Shown here piece by piece: positions 19,297-28,511 of a stretch of DNA of 64,000 bases. The notes beneath the pieces are model-generated. The model did no database searches. It had not been told where the DNA came from and was given only the letters and a program-made list of their open reading frames with translations. The stretch is from Adhaeribacter arboris (GTDB taxonomy: Bacteria; Bacteroidota; Bacteroidia; Cytophagales; Hymenobacteraceae): assembly GCF_003023845.1 (NCBI RefSeq), contig NZ_PYFT01000001.1:1178001-1242000 (forward strand). Reading direction: 5' to 3'. Position numbers and translations under genes: made by a program. The number at the start of each line of letters is the position of its first letter. Position 1 is the first letter of the stretch.

Positions 19297-21080
19297 ATAG
19301 TATACTTCCGGCCTTTGTTTTGGGCTTTCAGGTAATCCATAAGAGGCTGAAAATAAGCGATCATGGCGCGGGCACTGAGATCTTCGCCGGTTTTATCTTT
19401 TAATACTTGCCGCCAGTCGGCGCTTGCCCCGGGATACATGATGCTGGCTAAAAATTTACCTACCTCTTTGTTCCCGTAGTAATTTGTCGCGTGCGGATCT
19501 TGTTTTAAAATTTTGGTAGCAATATGATCGTGTAACTGAAACAAAATAACGTACGACAAAGCATAATCATAATACTGCGCCGGATCATCGTTTATGTGCG
19601 TTTTAGTGGCGGCATCAGCGTATTTAACGCCGCGTTCGTTGGGTGGCACAATGCCTTGATATTGTAGGGCCAATTCCCACCAACGCTTATTAAAATCCGC
19701 AGAAGCCAGGTTTTTGGCGTATAAATCGTGCTCAAACTCGCTCATCACCCCCGACGCAAACGGAATGAAAACCACGTAATTTAGTGCCTCTTTTAATAAG
19801 CTCTGCACCTGATTTGTTTTAGCTTCTTTGTTTACCAACTGCAAATTGGCCAGGAAAGGCTGTTGCATGGCCGCTAAACCCATTAAGCTGCCCATAGCTT
19901 CGTGATAAGCGCGGTTAGCGCCGCTACGTAATAATAAAGGCACATCGGGATTCGTATAAGTCAGGTAATAGTAAATATGACCTAATTCGTGGTGGGTAGT
20001 TTCGTACCATTCGGCATTAGGCTCCACACTCATTAAACTGCGGACATCGTGTTCTAAATCCATGTGCCAGGCCGAAGCATGGTTATTCTTTTTGTAGTTA
20101 GTGCCAGCAGGTACCGGATACAAACTGGACTTAGCGTAAAAGATGGCAGGTAAAGCTGGAAATCCTAAACTTTGGTAAAATCGCTCGGCTTGTTTTACCT
20201 GCCATTCCGCTCCTTTAGGTTTTAATACCTGATCTAAGTTGCTGCCTTCCACCTCCATCATGGCGCTCCAATCCTGTCCCCACCGATTAGGCAACCAATG
20301 CGCCGGCAGCATATCCGGCACTTCATTTACGCCGTACTTTTTGGCTAATTCGTAACGGGCGTAGGTGTGGAGTTCCCGGTACAAGGGTTTTAGTTCCTGG
20401 TTAATTTTGCGCATCAAGTCCATCATGTCTTCGCGCTTCATCCCGTAATCGGAGGCTTGATAGCTAAAATAATCGTCGTAGCCAAGGGCTTGGACGGTTT
20501 TGTTCCGCAGATTCCGCAAGTTTACCAAACCCGATTTAAGTACCGTGCCTACTTCTTTACTAGCCTGCCAGGCTTCCAAGCGTTTAGTGGGATTCGTTTC
20601 GGTTCTTAAGATTTCATCAATTCGATTGGTGGTAACCGATTTACCATTTAATTTATAATCAAAACCATAGAGCTTTTCCGATTGTTCGGTTTCCGCTTTA
20701 ATGCGGCTTTTTACCACCTCAGCTACGGTTTGCGGATTGTTCGCGGCAACTCGTAAAGCGGTTTCGAGCTGTTTTACCTGAATTTCGCTTAACTCTTCTT
20801 TATGCTGAAGCAAGTCTTGTAGTTGCTGAATGTTTTCTTTACTGCCGGTAAAAGCCGCAAAGGCTTCATTAGCCTTTCGAGTAGCAATAGCATTAGCAGA
20901 ATCGCCTTCCACAATTTTGGTGTTAGAAGCCCATTCTGCTTCGGCGGAAGCAGTATACAACTTTTGATATTCCGCGGAATACGTTTTCAGAAAGGTATCT
21001 GCTTCTGTTTTATAATTTTTCTTTGTTTGGCAAGACCATAAGGTAGCTAGTGTCAAGCCAATTACTATAGTTCTTTTCAT
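19293..21080 (-). CDS. M2-family peptidyl-dipeptidase (ACE-like), lipoprotein
   Basis: A 595-aa zinc metallopeptidase of the angiotensin-converting-enzyme family, predicted to release C-terminal dipeptides. The N-terminus is a lipoprotein signal (TLATLWSC, lipid Cys17), placing it in the cell envelope. The zinc motif HELGH is H364-E365-L-G-H368 within YETTHHELGHIYYYL, and a glutamate ligand lies downstream in AYHEAMGSLMG. Length matches bacterial single-domain ACE homologues. The next gene on this strand starts 36 bp downstream of a gene for a substrate-binding-like protein, so both may be co-transcribed. Confidence 0.93.
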   Translation of the reverse strand: MKRTIVIGLTLATLWSCQTKKNYKTEADTFLKTYSAEYQKLYTASAEAEWASNTKIVEGDSANAIATRKANEAFAAFTGSKENIQQLQDLLQHKEELSEIQVKQLETALRVAANNPQTVAEVVKSRIKAETEQSEKLYGFDYKLNGKSVTTNRIDEILRTETNPTKRLEAWQASKEVGTVLKSGLVNLRNLRNKTVQALGYDDYFSYQASDYGMKREDMMDLMRKINQELKPLYRELHTYARYELAKKYGVNEVPDMLPAHWLPNRWGQDWSAMMEVEGSNLDQVLKPKGAEWQVKQAERFYQSLGFPALPAIFYAKSSLYPVPAGTNYKKNNHASAWHMDLEHDVRSLMSVEPNAEWYETTHHELGHIYYYLTYTNPDVPLLLRSGANRAYHEAMGSLMGLAAMQQPFLANLQLVNKEAKTNQVQSLLKEALNYVVFIPFASGVMSEFEHDLYAKNLASADFNKRWWELALQYQGIVPPNERGVKYADAATKTHINDDPAQYYDYALSYVILFQLHDHIATKILKQDPHATNYYGNKEVGKFLASIMYPGASADWRQVLKDKTGEDLSARAMIAYFQPLMDYLKAQNKGRKYTI

Positions 21081-21115
21081 TCGTGGACTATCGTCTATGG
21101 AGGATGGATTAGTTC

Positions 21116-21979
21116 TTATACTTTCTGGTATAAATCTCCAGGATAAATTGTTTTATTAATTACTTTTAGTTCTTGCAGCGTGGTTATAACCGTTTGCAGC
21201 ATGTCTTCCGACATTGGTTCACCAATAGACCAACGAGTACTTTTAAACCAGGCTACCGCGTCTTCGGGTAACAAATGAAATTTTTCTACCACCACATTTA
21301 CGGATTGCGGATTGGTCATGAATTTTTGAGAGGTATGATTAATGATAGTTAAAATTTTTTGAATAGCGGGTTGTTGATTTTGCAATATTTCGTTGCGAGC
21401 CGCAATCACAAAGCAAGGCCAGGGCGTGAGCGTTTCACCTACCCGCCGGAATTCGCCGCTATCTACTAAGGGTTTCGTCATGAATTTTTCCCACATAAAA
21501 GCATCGGCTTCGTGGTTTTTAAAAGCTTGCCGGGCGCCCTCTAAGTTGCCCACTAATACCAATTCCTGCGCTTGCGGGTCCCAGCCGCGTTGCGTCGCAT
21601 CCACAAAAGCCATCAGGTGCGAGCCGGAACCCATGCGGCTCACAGCATAGCGTTTTCCTCGCAAATCAGCGGGCGTCTGATAAGAAGAATTTGCCGGCAC
21701 GTGGATTCCCCAGATAAGCGGCGACTCCACGTAAACCTGCACAATTTTACTTTCATTACCATTCGCTATATCGGCCACAATGCCTTCGGTAAGCAATACG
21801 GCTAAATCTAACTCTCCACTGCGTAAATCCTTCGCCATGGCGCCGGTACCTCCGGGATAATCGGTCCAGGTGAGATGAATGTTTTCGGCCTGGAACAAAC
21901 CTTGTTCAATCGCCTGGTGCCAGGGAATATTAAAATGTTCGGGTACGCCGCCAATGCGTAAATGGGTAGTTTCCTGCAT
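21116..21979 (-). CDS. Substrate-binding-protein-like protein (NMT1/THI5 or SsuA-type fold), no signal peptide
   Basis: A 287-aa periplasmic-binding-protein fold similar to ABC-type nitrate/sulfonate/thiamine-precursor binding proteins. The conserved N-terminal pattern is GGVPEHFNIPWHQAIEQGLF, followed by GGTGAMAKDLRSGELDLAVLLTEG and DLRGKRYAVSRMGSGSHLM. No signal peptide or lipobox precedes the fold, unlike true transport SBPs, and no permease or ATPase genes lie nearby. It may be a cytosolic ligand-binding or enzymatic derivative. It lies directly upstream of the M2 peptidase gene on the same strand (35-bp gap). Confidence 0.8.
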   Translation of the reverse strand: MQETTHLRIGGVPEHFNIPWHQAIEQGLFQAENIHLTWTDYPGGTGAMAKDLRSGELDLAVLLTEGIVADIANGNESKIVQVYVESPLIWGIHVPANSSYQTPADLRGKRYAVSRMGSGSHLMAFVDATQRGWDPQAQELVLVGNLEGARQAFKNHEADAFMWEKFMTKPLVDSGEFRRVGETLTPWPCFVIAARNEILQNQQPAIQKILTIINHTSQKFMTNPQSVNVVVEKFHLLPEDAVAWFKSTRWSIGEPMSEDMLQTVITTLQELKVINKTIYPGDLYQKV

Positions 21980-22113
21980 GTATTTCTAAATTTTAGATGG
22001 GGATGCCAGCTTGTATACAGTTTCAAGCTGACCATGTTTATTCCTTTTATGCCAGTCGTAATTTACAGAAAGAATATTTTTAAAATTTTTACAAGCCTAA
22101 TTATAATAAGTAA

Positions 22114-22175
22114 TTCCTGAATAAAGCCTAAACCATTCGCTGCGACATAAAGCTGGCAAATTGTTTATTCAGGAA
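22114..22175. other. 12-bp inverted repeat with 38-nt spacer
   Basis: ttcctgaataaa (22114-22125) is the exact reverse complement of tttattcaggaa (22164-22175). It lies in the gap between rmuC (3' end) and the SBP-like gene (5' end), both on the minus strand. It could be a structured RNA end of rmuC or an operator for the SBP gene; the sequence alone does not decide. Confidence 0.45.
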
Positions 22176-22219
22176 ACCAAAAATAGTCTAGTATCTAATG
22201 CCTTAATACTAGTATCTAT

Positions 22220-22263
22220 TTTACTCTTCCAGCAACTCGGGTTTACTCTTCCAGCAACTCGGG
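22220..22263. repeat. 22-bp tandem duplication at the rmuC stop codon
   Basis: The 22-bp unit tttactcttccagcaactcggg occurs twice in tandem (22220-22241 and 22242-22263; written here by position because of its length). Each copy carries the reverse complement of the same C-terminal codons and a TAA, so the duplication places a second, unused copy of the gene end just beyond the real stop. Confidence 0.85.
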
Positions 22264-23595
22264 TTGCGACGGTGAAGTTTCGGGTTCCAAATCTGATTCC
22301 CGCAGAAAATTAGTGTCGATGGTTTTGGTAGTACGGGCACCCAGCACTTTTAACTGCTGCACTTTCCGGATCAAATTGCCTTTTCCTTCGGTAAGTTTAT
22401 TCATCGCGGCCAGGTAACTGCTTTGGCTGCTTTCAATGCTTTTACCAATGGCTTTTAAGTCTTCCACGAAGTTGGCGAATTTATCGTACAATAAACCGCT
22501 TTCCCGGGCAATCTTTAACACGTTATTTTTTTGACTTTCCTGTTTCCAAACCCCTTCCACGGTGCGTAAAGTAGCCAACAGGGTAGAAGTAGTTACAAAT
22601 ACAACGTTGTAGTTGAGAGCTTCGATAAATAACTCGCGATCGTGCTGCATGGCCAAATGAAAAGCCGGTTCAATGGGAATAAACATCAGCACAAAATCCG
22701 GCGAATGAACCCCAATTAACTGGTGGTATTCTTTTCTGCTTAATTCCAGAAAATGCGAGCGGATAGATTGAATGTGATTATTTAAATGCGCCAACTGTAA
22801 AGTTTCCTCGTCGCAGTTGCAATACGCGTCGTAAGCCGTTAACGAAACTTTAGAATCTATTATCAGGTGTTTATCGCCGGGTAAATTTATAATAACATCG
22901 GGCCGGTATACTTTATTATCATCGTTACGCAATACTACTTCGCGCCGGTAATGTTCGTCTTTTTTTAAGCCCGATTTTTCGAGTAATACTTCCAGCAAAT
23001 ATTCTCCCCAATTTCCCTGCGTTTTGCGTTCGCCTTTTAAAGCCCGGGTTAAATTAATCGCATCCTGGCTCATTTGCTGGTTCAACTGTGCCAACATAGT
23101 TATTTGTTCTTTCAAGGCGGTATTTTCCCGTAAACTTTTTTCGTAAGTGGTATCAACCTTGGTTTCAAACTCTTTAATGCGTTCTTTTAAGGGAGAAAGA
23201 ATTGCTTCTAGATTTTCAGCCGAAGCTTTTTTAAAATGTTCGGCATTATTTATCAAAACCTGGTTCGAAACACTAGAGAATTGCTGCAGGAAAGTAGTCC
23301 GCAACGCTTCCATTTCCAATTTCTGATCTTCTAGTTTTTGCTTTAAATGGTACAAATCAGTTTCGGTTTTGGTTAACTCCGACTGCAAACCTATAATCGT
23401 GTTTGTTTCAGACCGTAGTTGTTCTTTGAGCTGAGCTAATTCACTGTTTTTTTCCTGCACTTGGGTTTGCCAAACTTGTTGCGCCACCAAGGCTTGATTA
23501 ACCTGTTGCTGAGCATTATTTAATTTAGCTTTCAAAAGCAAGTAAGATCCAACTAAACCCGCCAAAAATCCGGCGATTATCCATGCAATTTCCAT
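22243..23595 (-). CDS. rmuC: RmuC-family DNA recombination protein
   Basis: A 450-aa RmuC homologue. It begins with one transmembrane helix (IAWIIAGFLAGLVGSYLLL), followed by a long coiled coil (about residues 25-170) and the RmuC nuclease-like core. The core carries GNWGEYLLEVLLEKSGL, YRPDVIINLPGDKHLIIDSKVSL and FVLMFIPIEPAFHLA. In E. coli RmuC limits recombination at inverted repeats. The domain is a distant PD-(D/E)XK nuclease relative. It is transcribed alone, and the C-terminal codons are duplicated in the flanking DNA. Confidence 0.94.
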   Translation of the reverse strand: MEIAWIIAGFLAGLVGSYLLLKAKLNNAQQQVNQALVAQQVWQTQVQEKNSELAQLKEQLRSETNTIIGLQSELTKTETDLYHLKQKLEDQKLEMEALRTTFLQQFSSVSNQVLINNAEHFKKASAENLEAILSPLKERIKEFETKVDTTYEKSLRENTALKEQITMLAQLNQQMSQDAINLTRALKGERKTQGNWGEYLLEVLLEKSGLKKDEHYRREVVLRNDDNKVYRPDVIINLPGDKHLIIDSKVSLTAYDAYCNCDEETLQLAHLNNHIQSIRSHFLELSRKEYHQLIGVHSPDFVLMFIPIEPAFHLAMQHDRELFIEALNYNVVFVTTSTLLATLRTVEGVWKQESQKNNVLKIARESGLLYDKFANFVEDLKAIGKSIESSQSSYLAAMNKLTEGKGNLIRKVQQLKVLGARTTKTIDTNFLRESDLEPETSPSQPELLEE

Positions 23596-23785
23596 GTAGT
23601 GAAGTTAAGGCTTATGGAGCGGGTTAACAAACCGGATAGACATTTAATAAAGCAGTAGAAAGCACTAAGTCTTGAATTATACGGATATATAAATCAGATA
23701 AACGGCTATTTATTTTAAAGGCAAGGTTTCTGTGATTTTTCTGCCACTGCATTCATAAATTATAAACTTGTTTACCATGTCCAAC

Positions 23786-23826
23786 AAAAAAGGCTACCTT
23801 TTCCGGGCAGCCTGTTCTTTTTTTTA
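23786..23826 (-). terminator. Probable terminator downstream of the 136-aa lipoprotein gene
   Basis: aggctacc and gggcagcct can pair around a short loop, with A-rich and T-rich flanks on either side. The stem is imperfect. It lies just after the stop codon of the minus-strand lipoprotein gene. Confidence 0.55.
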
Positions 23827-23839
23827 TTTAAAAAATTCA

Positions 23840-24250
23840 TTAATCCGCTTCCAATACCATCTGCGAACCATCCTTGGCTTGTAACTTTAACTCATCGTTC
23901 GTAAGGTTTAAAACCTGAAAATTTTCGGTAGCATCGGAACCTACAAATTGTAAAGATAAATTTCGGGCCATGGCATCGTAGGTCCATTTACCGGAAGCAT
24001 TTTGCGTATTGGATCGCATACTAAAAGATCCATTCGCGAAGAATTGAATCTCCTGCTGTTTCTCTTCCTTGGTAAGTTTATCTTTTTCCCCGGTGGCGGT
24101 AGTTTCTTTTTCGGTTTTCCAAACTTTGCTATCCGCGCCCGTTAACATGCCGGCATTACCGATCGAATCTTTTTTCTTGCAACTAACGGTAAAGAGTAAA
24201 CAGGTAAAGCTTAACAATAAGAAGTAATTTCTTAGATTATAGATTTTCAT
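23840..24250 (-). CDS. Small lipoprotein, lipocalin-like, function unknown
   Basis: A 136-aa predicted lipoprotein with signal LLLSFTCLLFTVSC (lipid Cys24) followed by KKKDS. The mature part is about 110 residues, rich in beta-strand patterns (KVWKTEKET, GKWTYDAMARNLSLQF, LNLTNDELKLQAK). It resembles the lipocalin-like DUF4923/DUF5004-type lipoproteins of Bacteroidota by pattern only. The ATG at 24250 is preferred over one 11 codons upstream because it places the basic n-region next to the signal helix. Confidence 0.7.
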   Translation of the reverse strand: MKIYNLRNYFLLLSFTCLLFTVSCKKKDSIGNAGMLTGADSKVWKTEKETTATGEKDKLTKEEKQQEIQFFANGSFSMRSNTQNASGKWTYDAMARNLSLQFVGSDATENFQVLNLTNDELKLQAKDGSQMVLEAD

Positions 24251-24647
24251 AGTTTTATAGTTAAAAAGAGTTTTTCGGTTCAATGGTAATAGAGAGTTTT
24301 TTGAATATTACGGCTGCTACCGGATTTAGTTAAAAGCAATTAAAAAGTTTGTGCATTTTAGCCAGCTGGAAACCTTCCTTTCCTTACTTAAAAGCAGTTC
24401 ATGTACTTGCTAAACGCCCCTTTATTTACGGGAGGTAAGCTAAGAAAATTATATTATCTTTTTTTAAATAGTTTGCCATTTAAAATGGAAGTATTCTGGG
24501 AATGAGCTTTTTACAACTACCATCCAATGTAATAGGGGAACTTACCAAATAGAACATTATTTAGTTTATCGGCGTATGTAAACTATTAGGTTTCCTGACC
24601 AGAAAAGAAGCCGAATAATAAAAAACTATTTATCAGATACGAAAACT
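24251..24647. other. Intergenic region between divergent lipoprotein and LysM genes
   Basis: About 400 bp of AT-rich DNA between two divergently transcribed genes. It must hold both promoters. A run near 24450-24475 (ttatattatctttttttaaa) is promoter-like but has no clear -33 match. No open frame or strong hairpin is seen. Confidence 0.4.
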
Positions 24648-24968
24648 ATGGGACTTTTTGATTTCTTAAAAAAAGGGGAAGAAAAACCGGCGCAGCCGAA
24701 AGCCGACCCGAATAAAAACGCCTTTAACGTACCGCCCACCGGCAACCAGGCGCAAGCCAATAACCGCCAACCGGCGCAACCCGTGGCTACACCGGCCACA
24801 CCGCAGAAAGAATATTACACCGTGAAAAGCGGTGATTCGCTTTCTAAAATTGCGAAAGAATTATACGGCGACGCGCAGCAGTGGCACAAAATTCACCAGG
24901 CGAACCTGGACCAGATTAAAGACCCGAATTTGATTCATCCGGGCCAGAAATTTGTGATTCCGCGGTAG
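24648..24968 (+). CDS. LysM-domain protein
   Basis: A 106-aa protein without a signal peptide. It starts with MGLFDFLKKGEEKPAQ, continues through a Pro/Gln/Ala-rich linker, and ends in one LysM domain (YYTVKSGDSLSKIAKELYGD to LIHPGQKFVIP). This arrangement is like YgaU/Kbp, a potassium-binding BON-LysM protein, but the BON domain is missing. LysM usually binds N-acetylglucosamine polymers. Location is uncertain because no export signal is visible. Confidence 0.88.
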   Translation: MGLFDFLKKGEEKPAQPKADPNKNAFNVPPTGNQAQANNRQPAQPVATPATPQKEYYTVKSGDSLSKIAKELYGDAQQWHKIHQANLDQIKDPNLIHPGQKFVIPR

Positions 24969-24997
24969 ATTTTAGATGTTCGAACTTTTGAATTAGT

Positions 24998-25030
24998 AAA
25001 CCCGGTAGGTTTTTAAAACCTACCGGGTTT
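24998..25030. terminator. Bidirectional terminator between LysM and AddB-like genes
   Basis: A 15-bp stem, aaacccggtaggttt (24998-25012) with aaacctaccgggttt (25016-25030), has a 3-nt loop and lies between two convergent genes. Confidence 0.88.
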
Positions 25031-25035
25031 TTACT

Positions 25036-27927
25036 TTAACGGGCGCAAATGCCGCGGTAAATGCAGTACTGGCAAACTTCTAGATCGTGGGTTTTCCGGA
25101 TGGGAATGTTGGGGTTGAGCATATCCTGCACAAAAAGTCTCAGGTATTCTTCGGAATGCTGAATATACGCTTCAATCGTCTCGGGCTTGTTTTCCGAAAA
25201 AGCAACATCGGAGATCATAAAGCCGGCGTTTAAATTTCGGAAAGAAATAATGCCGGCCTCAATTTCCGGTTGAAATAAGGAATTATCCAGACTGCCTTCG
25301 GCTTGCATCTTTTTGGCCATTAGATACCGGTACAGCCAGAGTTGCCGCACTTTCTCGTACTTGCGGTTGGTCAGTAAATTTTCCGCCACGTGTTCTGGTT
25401 TTATTTTTAAATCAGCGGCGTTTACCAAACCGGTTTTATAATCAATTACCCGCGTGGCTTTAGCCGTCCGATCAATGCGGTCGGCTTTACCGGCTATTTT
25501 TACCTGAATTACTTCATCCTCTAAATTTACTTCCAAAACCGTTTCGAGCACTTGTTCGAGGCTGATAATGCGCACAGGTAAATCGGGCGATTCGGCTTGT
25601 TTTTTCAGGTAAGTATCCAGAACCTGCGTAGCTACTTTCAAAAGTAAATAGTTCATGCCTTGCTCCGGAACATTACCCAAAACACCGGTTTTAAAAGCCA
25701 ATTGTACGCGCTGCGGCAACACCGCCCGCATGTGGTTAATGTCTTGGGCGGTAACCAGTAAATTTTTCTCCTGAAATGGTTTAAAATAAGCTTCCAGCAC
25801 TTGGTGCACAATATTACCAAACTGGTCAGCGCCGATTTTCTCTTCAATGTCGTCGGTTTCTTTGAGGCCGGCAATTTTGTTGAAGTAATATTGCAGCGAA
25901 CAGTTAATGTACATATTCAGGTGCGAGGGGTATAAACCTTTCTGGAGCGCTTTTTTGAGGCTGGCCAGCACCTGCGCGTCTTTTTGGATAACAATATCGG
26001 GTTCGTAGGTTTTGCTTTGTTGCTGCTCTACTACAGCAGTTAATTCCCGGAAAGTAATGTTGGGGTTAGCCGGAACCAAATGGTGCTGCAATTGCAGAAT
26101 AAACCGGCTTTTCTCCCCGGAACCGTACGTATCGGAAGGTAAAATATACAATAAATGCACGCGCTTAGCCCGTTGCAGTAAACGGTAAAAGTAGTACGAG
26201 GTGATGCTTTCCTGTTCGGCGTAGGTGGGCAAACCAAAGGTCTTGAGTACGTCGTAGGGCATCAGCGATTTGTGCTGTTTCGGCTGCGGCAGTACGTTCT
26301 CGTTCACCGACAGAATGATTAAATTTTCAAAATCCAGCGCCCGCGTTTCCAGAAAACCCATTACCTGAATATCCGAAATCGGTTCGCCGCTGAAGGGTAG
26401 GCGGGTTTGGGCAATGTTTTCGTACAGGAATTTTTTAAAACTGCGCACCGAAATGCGTTGTTCCCGGCAATCAAAAATCGAATCGAGCCGCTTGACCAAC
26501 GTATAAAAAATGTACAGGTACTCGGTTTCAATGGGGTTTTCGGCCTGAAATTGGTACACTTGCTTGAGTAAATCGATAAGGTTGTAGAAGGAAGCAATTA
26601 TATCGTCGCAGTTGCGCCAGGTCCGGAATAAGGCTTTAAAAATCGGGTGGTCTTTGCCCGCATCAATCAGCTCTTTCGCCGAAACCAGTACTTTGTTTTG
26701 GGTAATAATATCCGCTAAAACCTGAGAAATCAAGTTCTGCTCCGCGGCATCTTCGGTCACGGTATTGTAATATTGCTCGTAGCGCCGGATAAACGGGTGA
26801 CTGAGTATTTTCTGAACGGTGAGATAATGGTAGCGGTTTACTTTGTAGCCGGCATCGTTGGGCTGTATCACGCCGGTTAAGTGCAGTTCAAACAATAAAT
26901 CAATTAGGTTGTAAAGCGGCGTGCCTTTAAAAGTAAGCCCCATAGTCACGTTGTAATCCGGAATAGCCTCGCTGATGGAGTGCAGCACCGGCAGCAGCAT
27001 GGTTTCGTCGGGCAGAACAATGGCGACCTGCGCCTGCGGGTTCTCCTGCCGGATTTGCTGCAGCAACTGGCCGGCCACTTTGCCCTGCATGCTGGCGTTA
27101 GCCACCGCAATGGCGTTAATTTCTTTGGTATCCGTTAATAAAAGGTTTTGCTGCCATTTCCACTCGGGGAGTTGCCATTGTTTTTGGTAGCGTTTTAAAA
27201 AATAGCCGGCCCGGTTCTGGGTATTTTCGTCCATGTAAAACTCATCCGAATCGAACAAGACCTCGGCTTTGTGTTCTTTGAGTAAGGTGCGGATAATAAT
27301 TTGTTCGGAGCGGCTCAAGGCATTCAGGCCGACAAAGATAAACTGGGAGCAAGTGGTTTTTTGCACCATATCCAATACGTTTTCGGCCACGTGCCGGTAC
27401 GCCATGCCCATGTACGCCTGTTTCTCGGCTTTTAATTTTTTCTTCAGCCGGGTGTAGGCTTCCTGCAAATTGTCCCAAAGCTTAAAATATTTTTGCAGCA
27501 TCGGCGAGATAGCAAAGCCGGCGCGTTTCGGGTCCCAGCGTTCCAGGGCTTTGGCCTCACTCAAATACTCGAACAGTTTACCAGTATTCACTACTTCCTG
27601 GTCCATGCGACTGAAATCTTCCAGTAAAGTACTCGCCCAGGTGACGTACTGGTCGAACTCAATATTCGGGTCCAGTTCCTGCATAATATCGAACAAATCC
27701 AGTTGCAGGTGAATGGGTTCCAGCACTTCAACCCGGGCTAGCCGGCAGATGAAATCTTCCATCGACGACACTTCCGGCGACCAGATGCCTTCGGTAGCCA
27801 CCTGGGCCAAGGCATTTTTAAAATAAACACTCGCCCGCCGCGTGGGTAAAATCACGCAAATCTGGCTGATGTTTTCGGCGTGCTGGCGGTAAATAGACTC
27901 GGCTGCCTGGTGCAGGAAAGTTTGCAT
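25036..27927 (-). CDS. addB: AddB-like PD-(D/E)XK nuclease/inactive helicase subunit
   Basis: A 963-aa protein related to the AddB subunit of AddAB/RecBCD-type double-strand-break resection complexes. The N-terminus has a helicase-like fold without a good Walker A (CVILPTRRASVYFKNAL). The C-terminal nuclease shows GKADRIDR and RVIDYKTG. Four cysteines frame the nuclease: one in YPSHLNMYINCSLQYYF and three in CQYCIYRGIC. This is the AddB-type 4Fe-4S cluster pattern. The start at 27927 gives MQTFLHQAAE, which fits the family better than an ATG 33 bp upstream. The AddA-like partner gene lies 4.8 kb away on the same strand, with accessory genes between. Confidence 0.88.
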   Translation of the reverse strand: MQTFLHQAAESIYRQHAENISQICVILPTRRASVYFKNALAQVATEGIWSPEVSSMEDFICRLARVEVLEPIHLQLDLFDIMQELDPNIEFDQYVTWASTLLEDFSRMDQEVVNTGKLFEYLSEAKALERWDPKRAGFAISPMLQKYFKLWDNLQEAYTRLKKKLKAEKQAYMGMAYRHVAENVLDMVQKTTCSQFIFVGLNALSRSEQIIIRTLLKEHKAEVLFDSDEFYMDENTQNRAGYFLKRYQKQWQLPEWKWQQNLLLTDTKEINAIAVANASMQGKVAGQLLQQIRQENPQAQVAIVLPDETMLLPVLHSISEAIPDYNVTMGLTFKGTPLYNLIDLLFELHLTGVIQPNDAGYKVNRYHYLTVQKILSHPFIRRYEQYYNTVTEDAAEQNLISQVLADIITQNKVLVSAKELIDAGKDHPIFKALFRTWRNCDDIIASFYNLIDLLKQVYQFQAENPIETEYLYIFYTLVKRLDSIFDCREQRISVRSFKKFLYENIAQTRLPFSGEPISDIQVMGFLETRALDFENLIILSVNENVLPQPKQHKSLMPYDVLKTFGLPTYAEQESITSYYFYRLLQRAKRVHLLYILPSDTYGSGEKSRFILQLQHHLVPANPNITFRELTAVVEQQQSKTYEPDIVIQKDAQVLASLKKALQKGLYPSHLNMYINCSLQYYFNKIAGLKETDDIEEKIGADQFGNIVHQVLEAYFKPFQEKNLLVTAQDINHMRAVLPQRVQLAFKTGVLGNVPEQGMNYLLLKVATQVLDTYLKKQAESPDLPVRIISLEQVLETVLEVNLEDEVIQVKIAGKADRIDRTAKATRVIDYKTGLVNAADLKIKPEHVAENLLTNRKYEKVRQLWLYRYLMAKKMQAEGSLDNSLFQPEIEAGIISFRNLNAGFMISDVAFSENKPETIEAYIQHSEEYLRLFVQDMLNPNIPIRKTHDLEVCQYCIYRGICAR

Positions 27928-28079
27928 GTATTCGGGTTTGGTAAAGGCTGCCAAGGGCACCTAAGAGAGAAATTTAAGTAAGGATGGAAGGTGAATTTTT
28001 AAAAAATAAATAAAAAGCCAACTTGCCTGGAGCCACTCAAATTTAACAATAACTTTTATTCACCCACTTGTTTTAAAAT

Positions 28080-28511
28080 TTACTTTATTAGTCGGTCGCT
28101 TAAACGAAAATCGGTTTGTTTTACTTGATCCAACAAGGGCTTTAGCAAAGATACATAGCCATTAAGCTTGGCTTGAGCCAGAATACCTAAGGTTCCGGTG
28201 ATGGTTAATCCTAACTGGTTAGCCATTTTTCGCCCTCTCGATTCATCAATAATTAAAAGACAATTTGGCTGCTCTAAAGCCAACGCCAAGGCACTTGCTT
28301 CTCCTTTGTCCAGAGCAGCACCCAATACTAATTGGGTATTAATATCTTGCGGATTTTGGATGGTTATATAATCTGGCAAGTTACTCCCAAATTCATCAGC
28401 TACTATTTGCGTCGTAATTATTTTACCGTAGAGCTTTTGTAATAAACTGAGTTTACCAATTTTATCCAGAAGAATTAGGCAACTAGTGTCTGATATGATA
28501 ATTGCCTGCAT
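28080..28511 (-). CDS. PIN-domain toxin (DUF3368 family)
   Basis: A 143-aa PIN-like ribonuclease. Acidic residues fit the active site: D8 in IISDTSCL, E41 in VADEFG, D78/E81 in DKGEASALAL, and D99 in LLIIDESRGRKMA. It ends with GTLGIL typical of DUF3368. It follows and overlaps by 29 bp a UPF0175 gene, the known partner family, so it should be the toxin of a type II module that cleaves RNA when not bound by its antitoxin. Confidence 0.88.
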   Translation of the reverse strand: MQAIIISDTSCLILLDKIGKLSLLQKLYGKIITTQIVADEFGSNLPDYITIQNPQDINTQLVLGAALDKGEASALALALEQPNCLLIIDESRGRKMANQLGLTITGTLGILAQAKLNGYVSLLKPLLDQVKQTDFRLSDRLIK

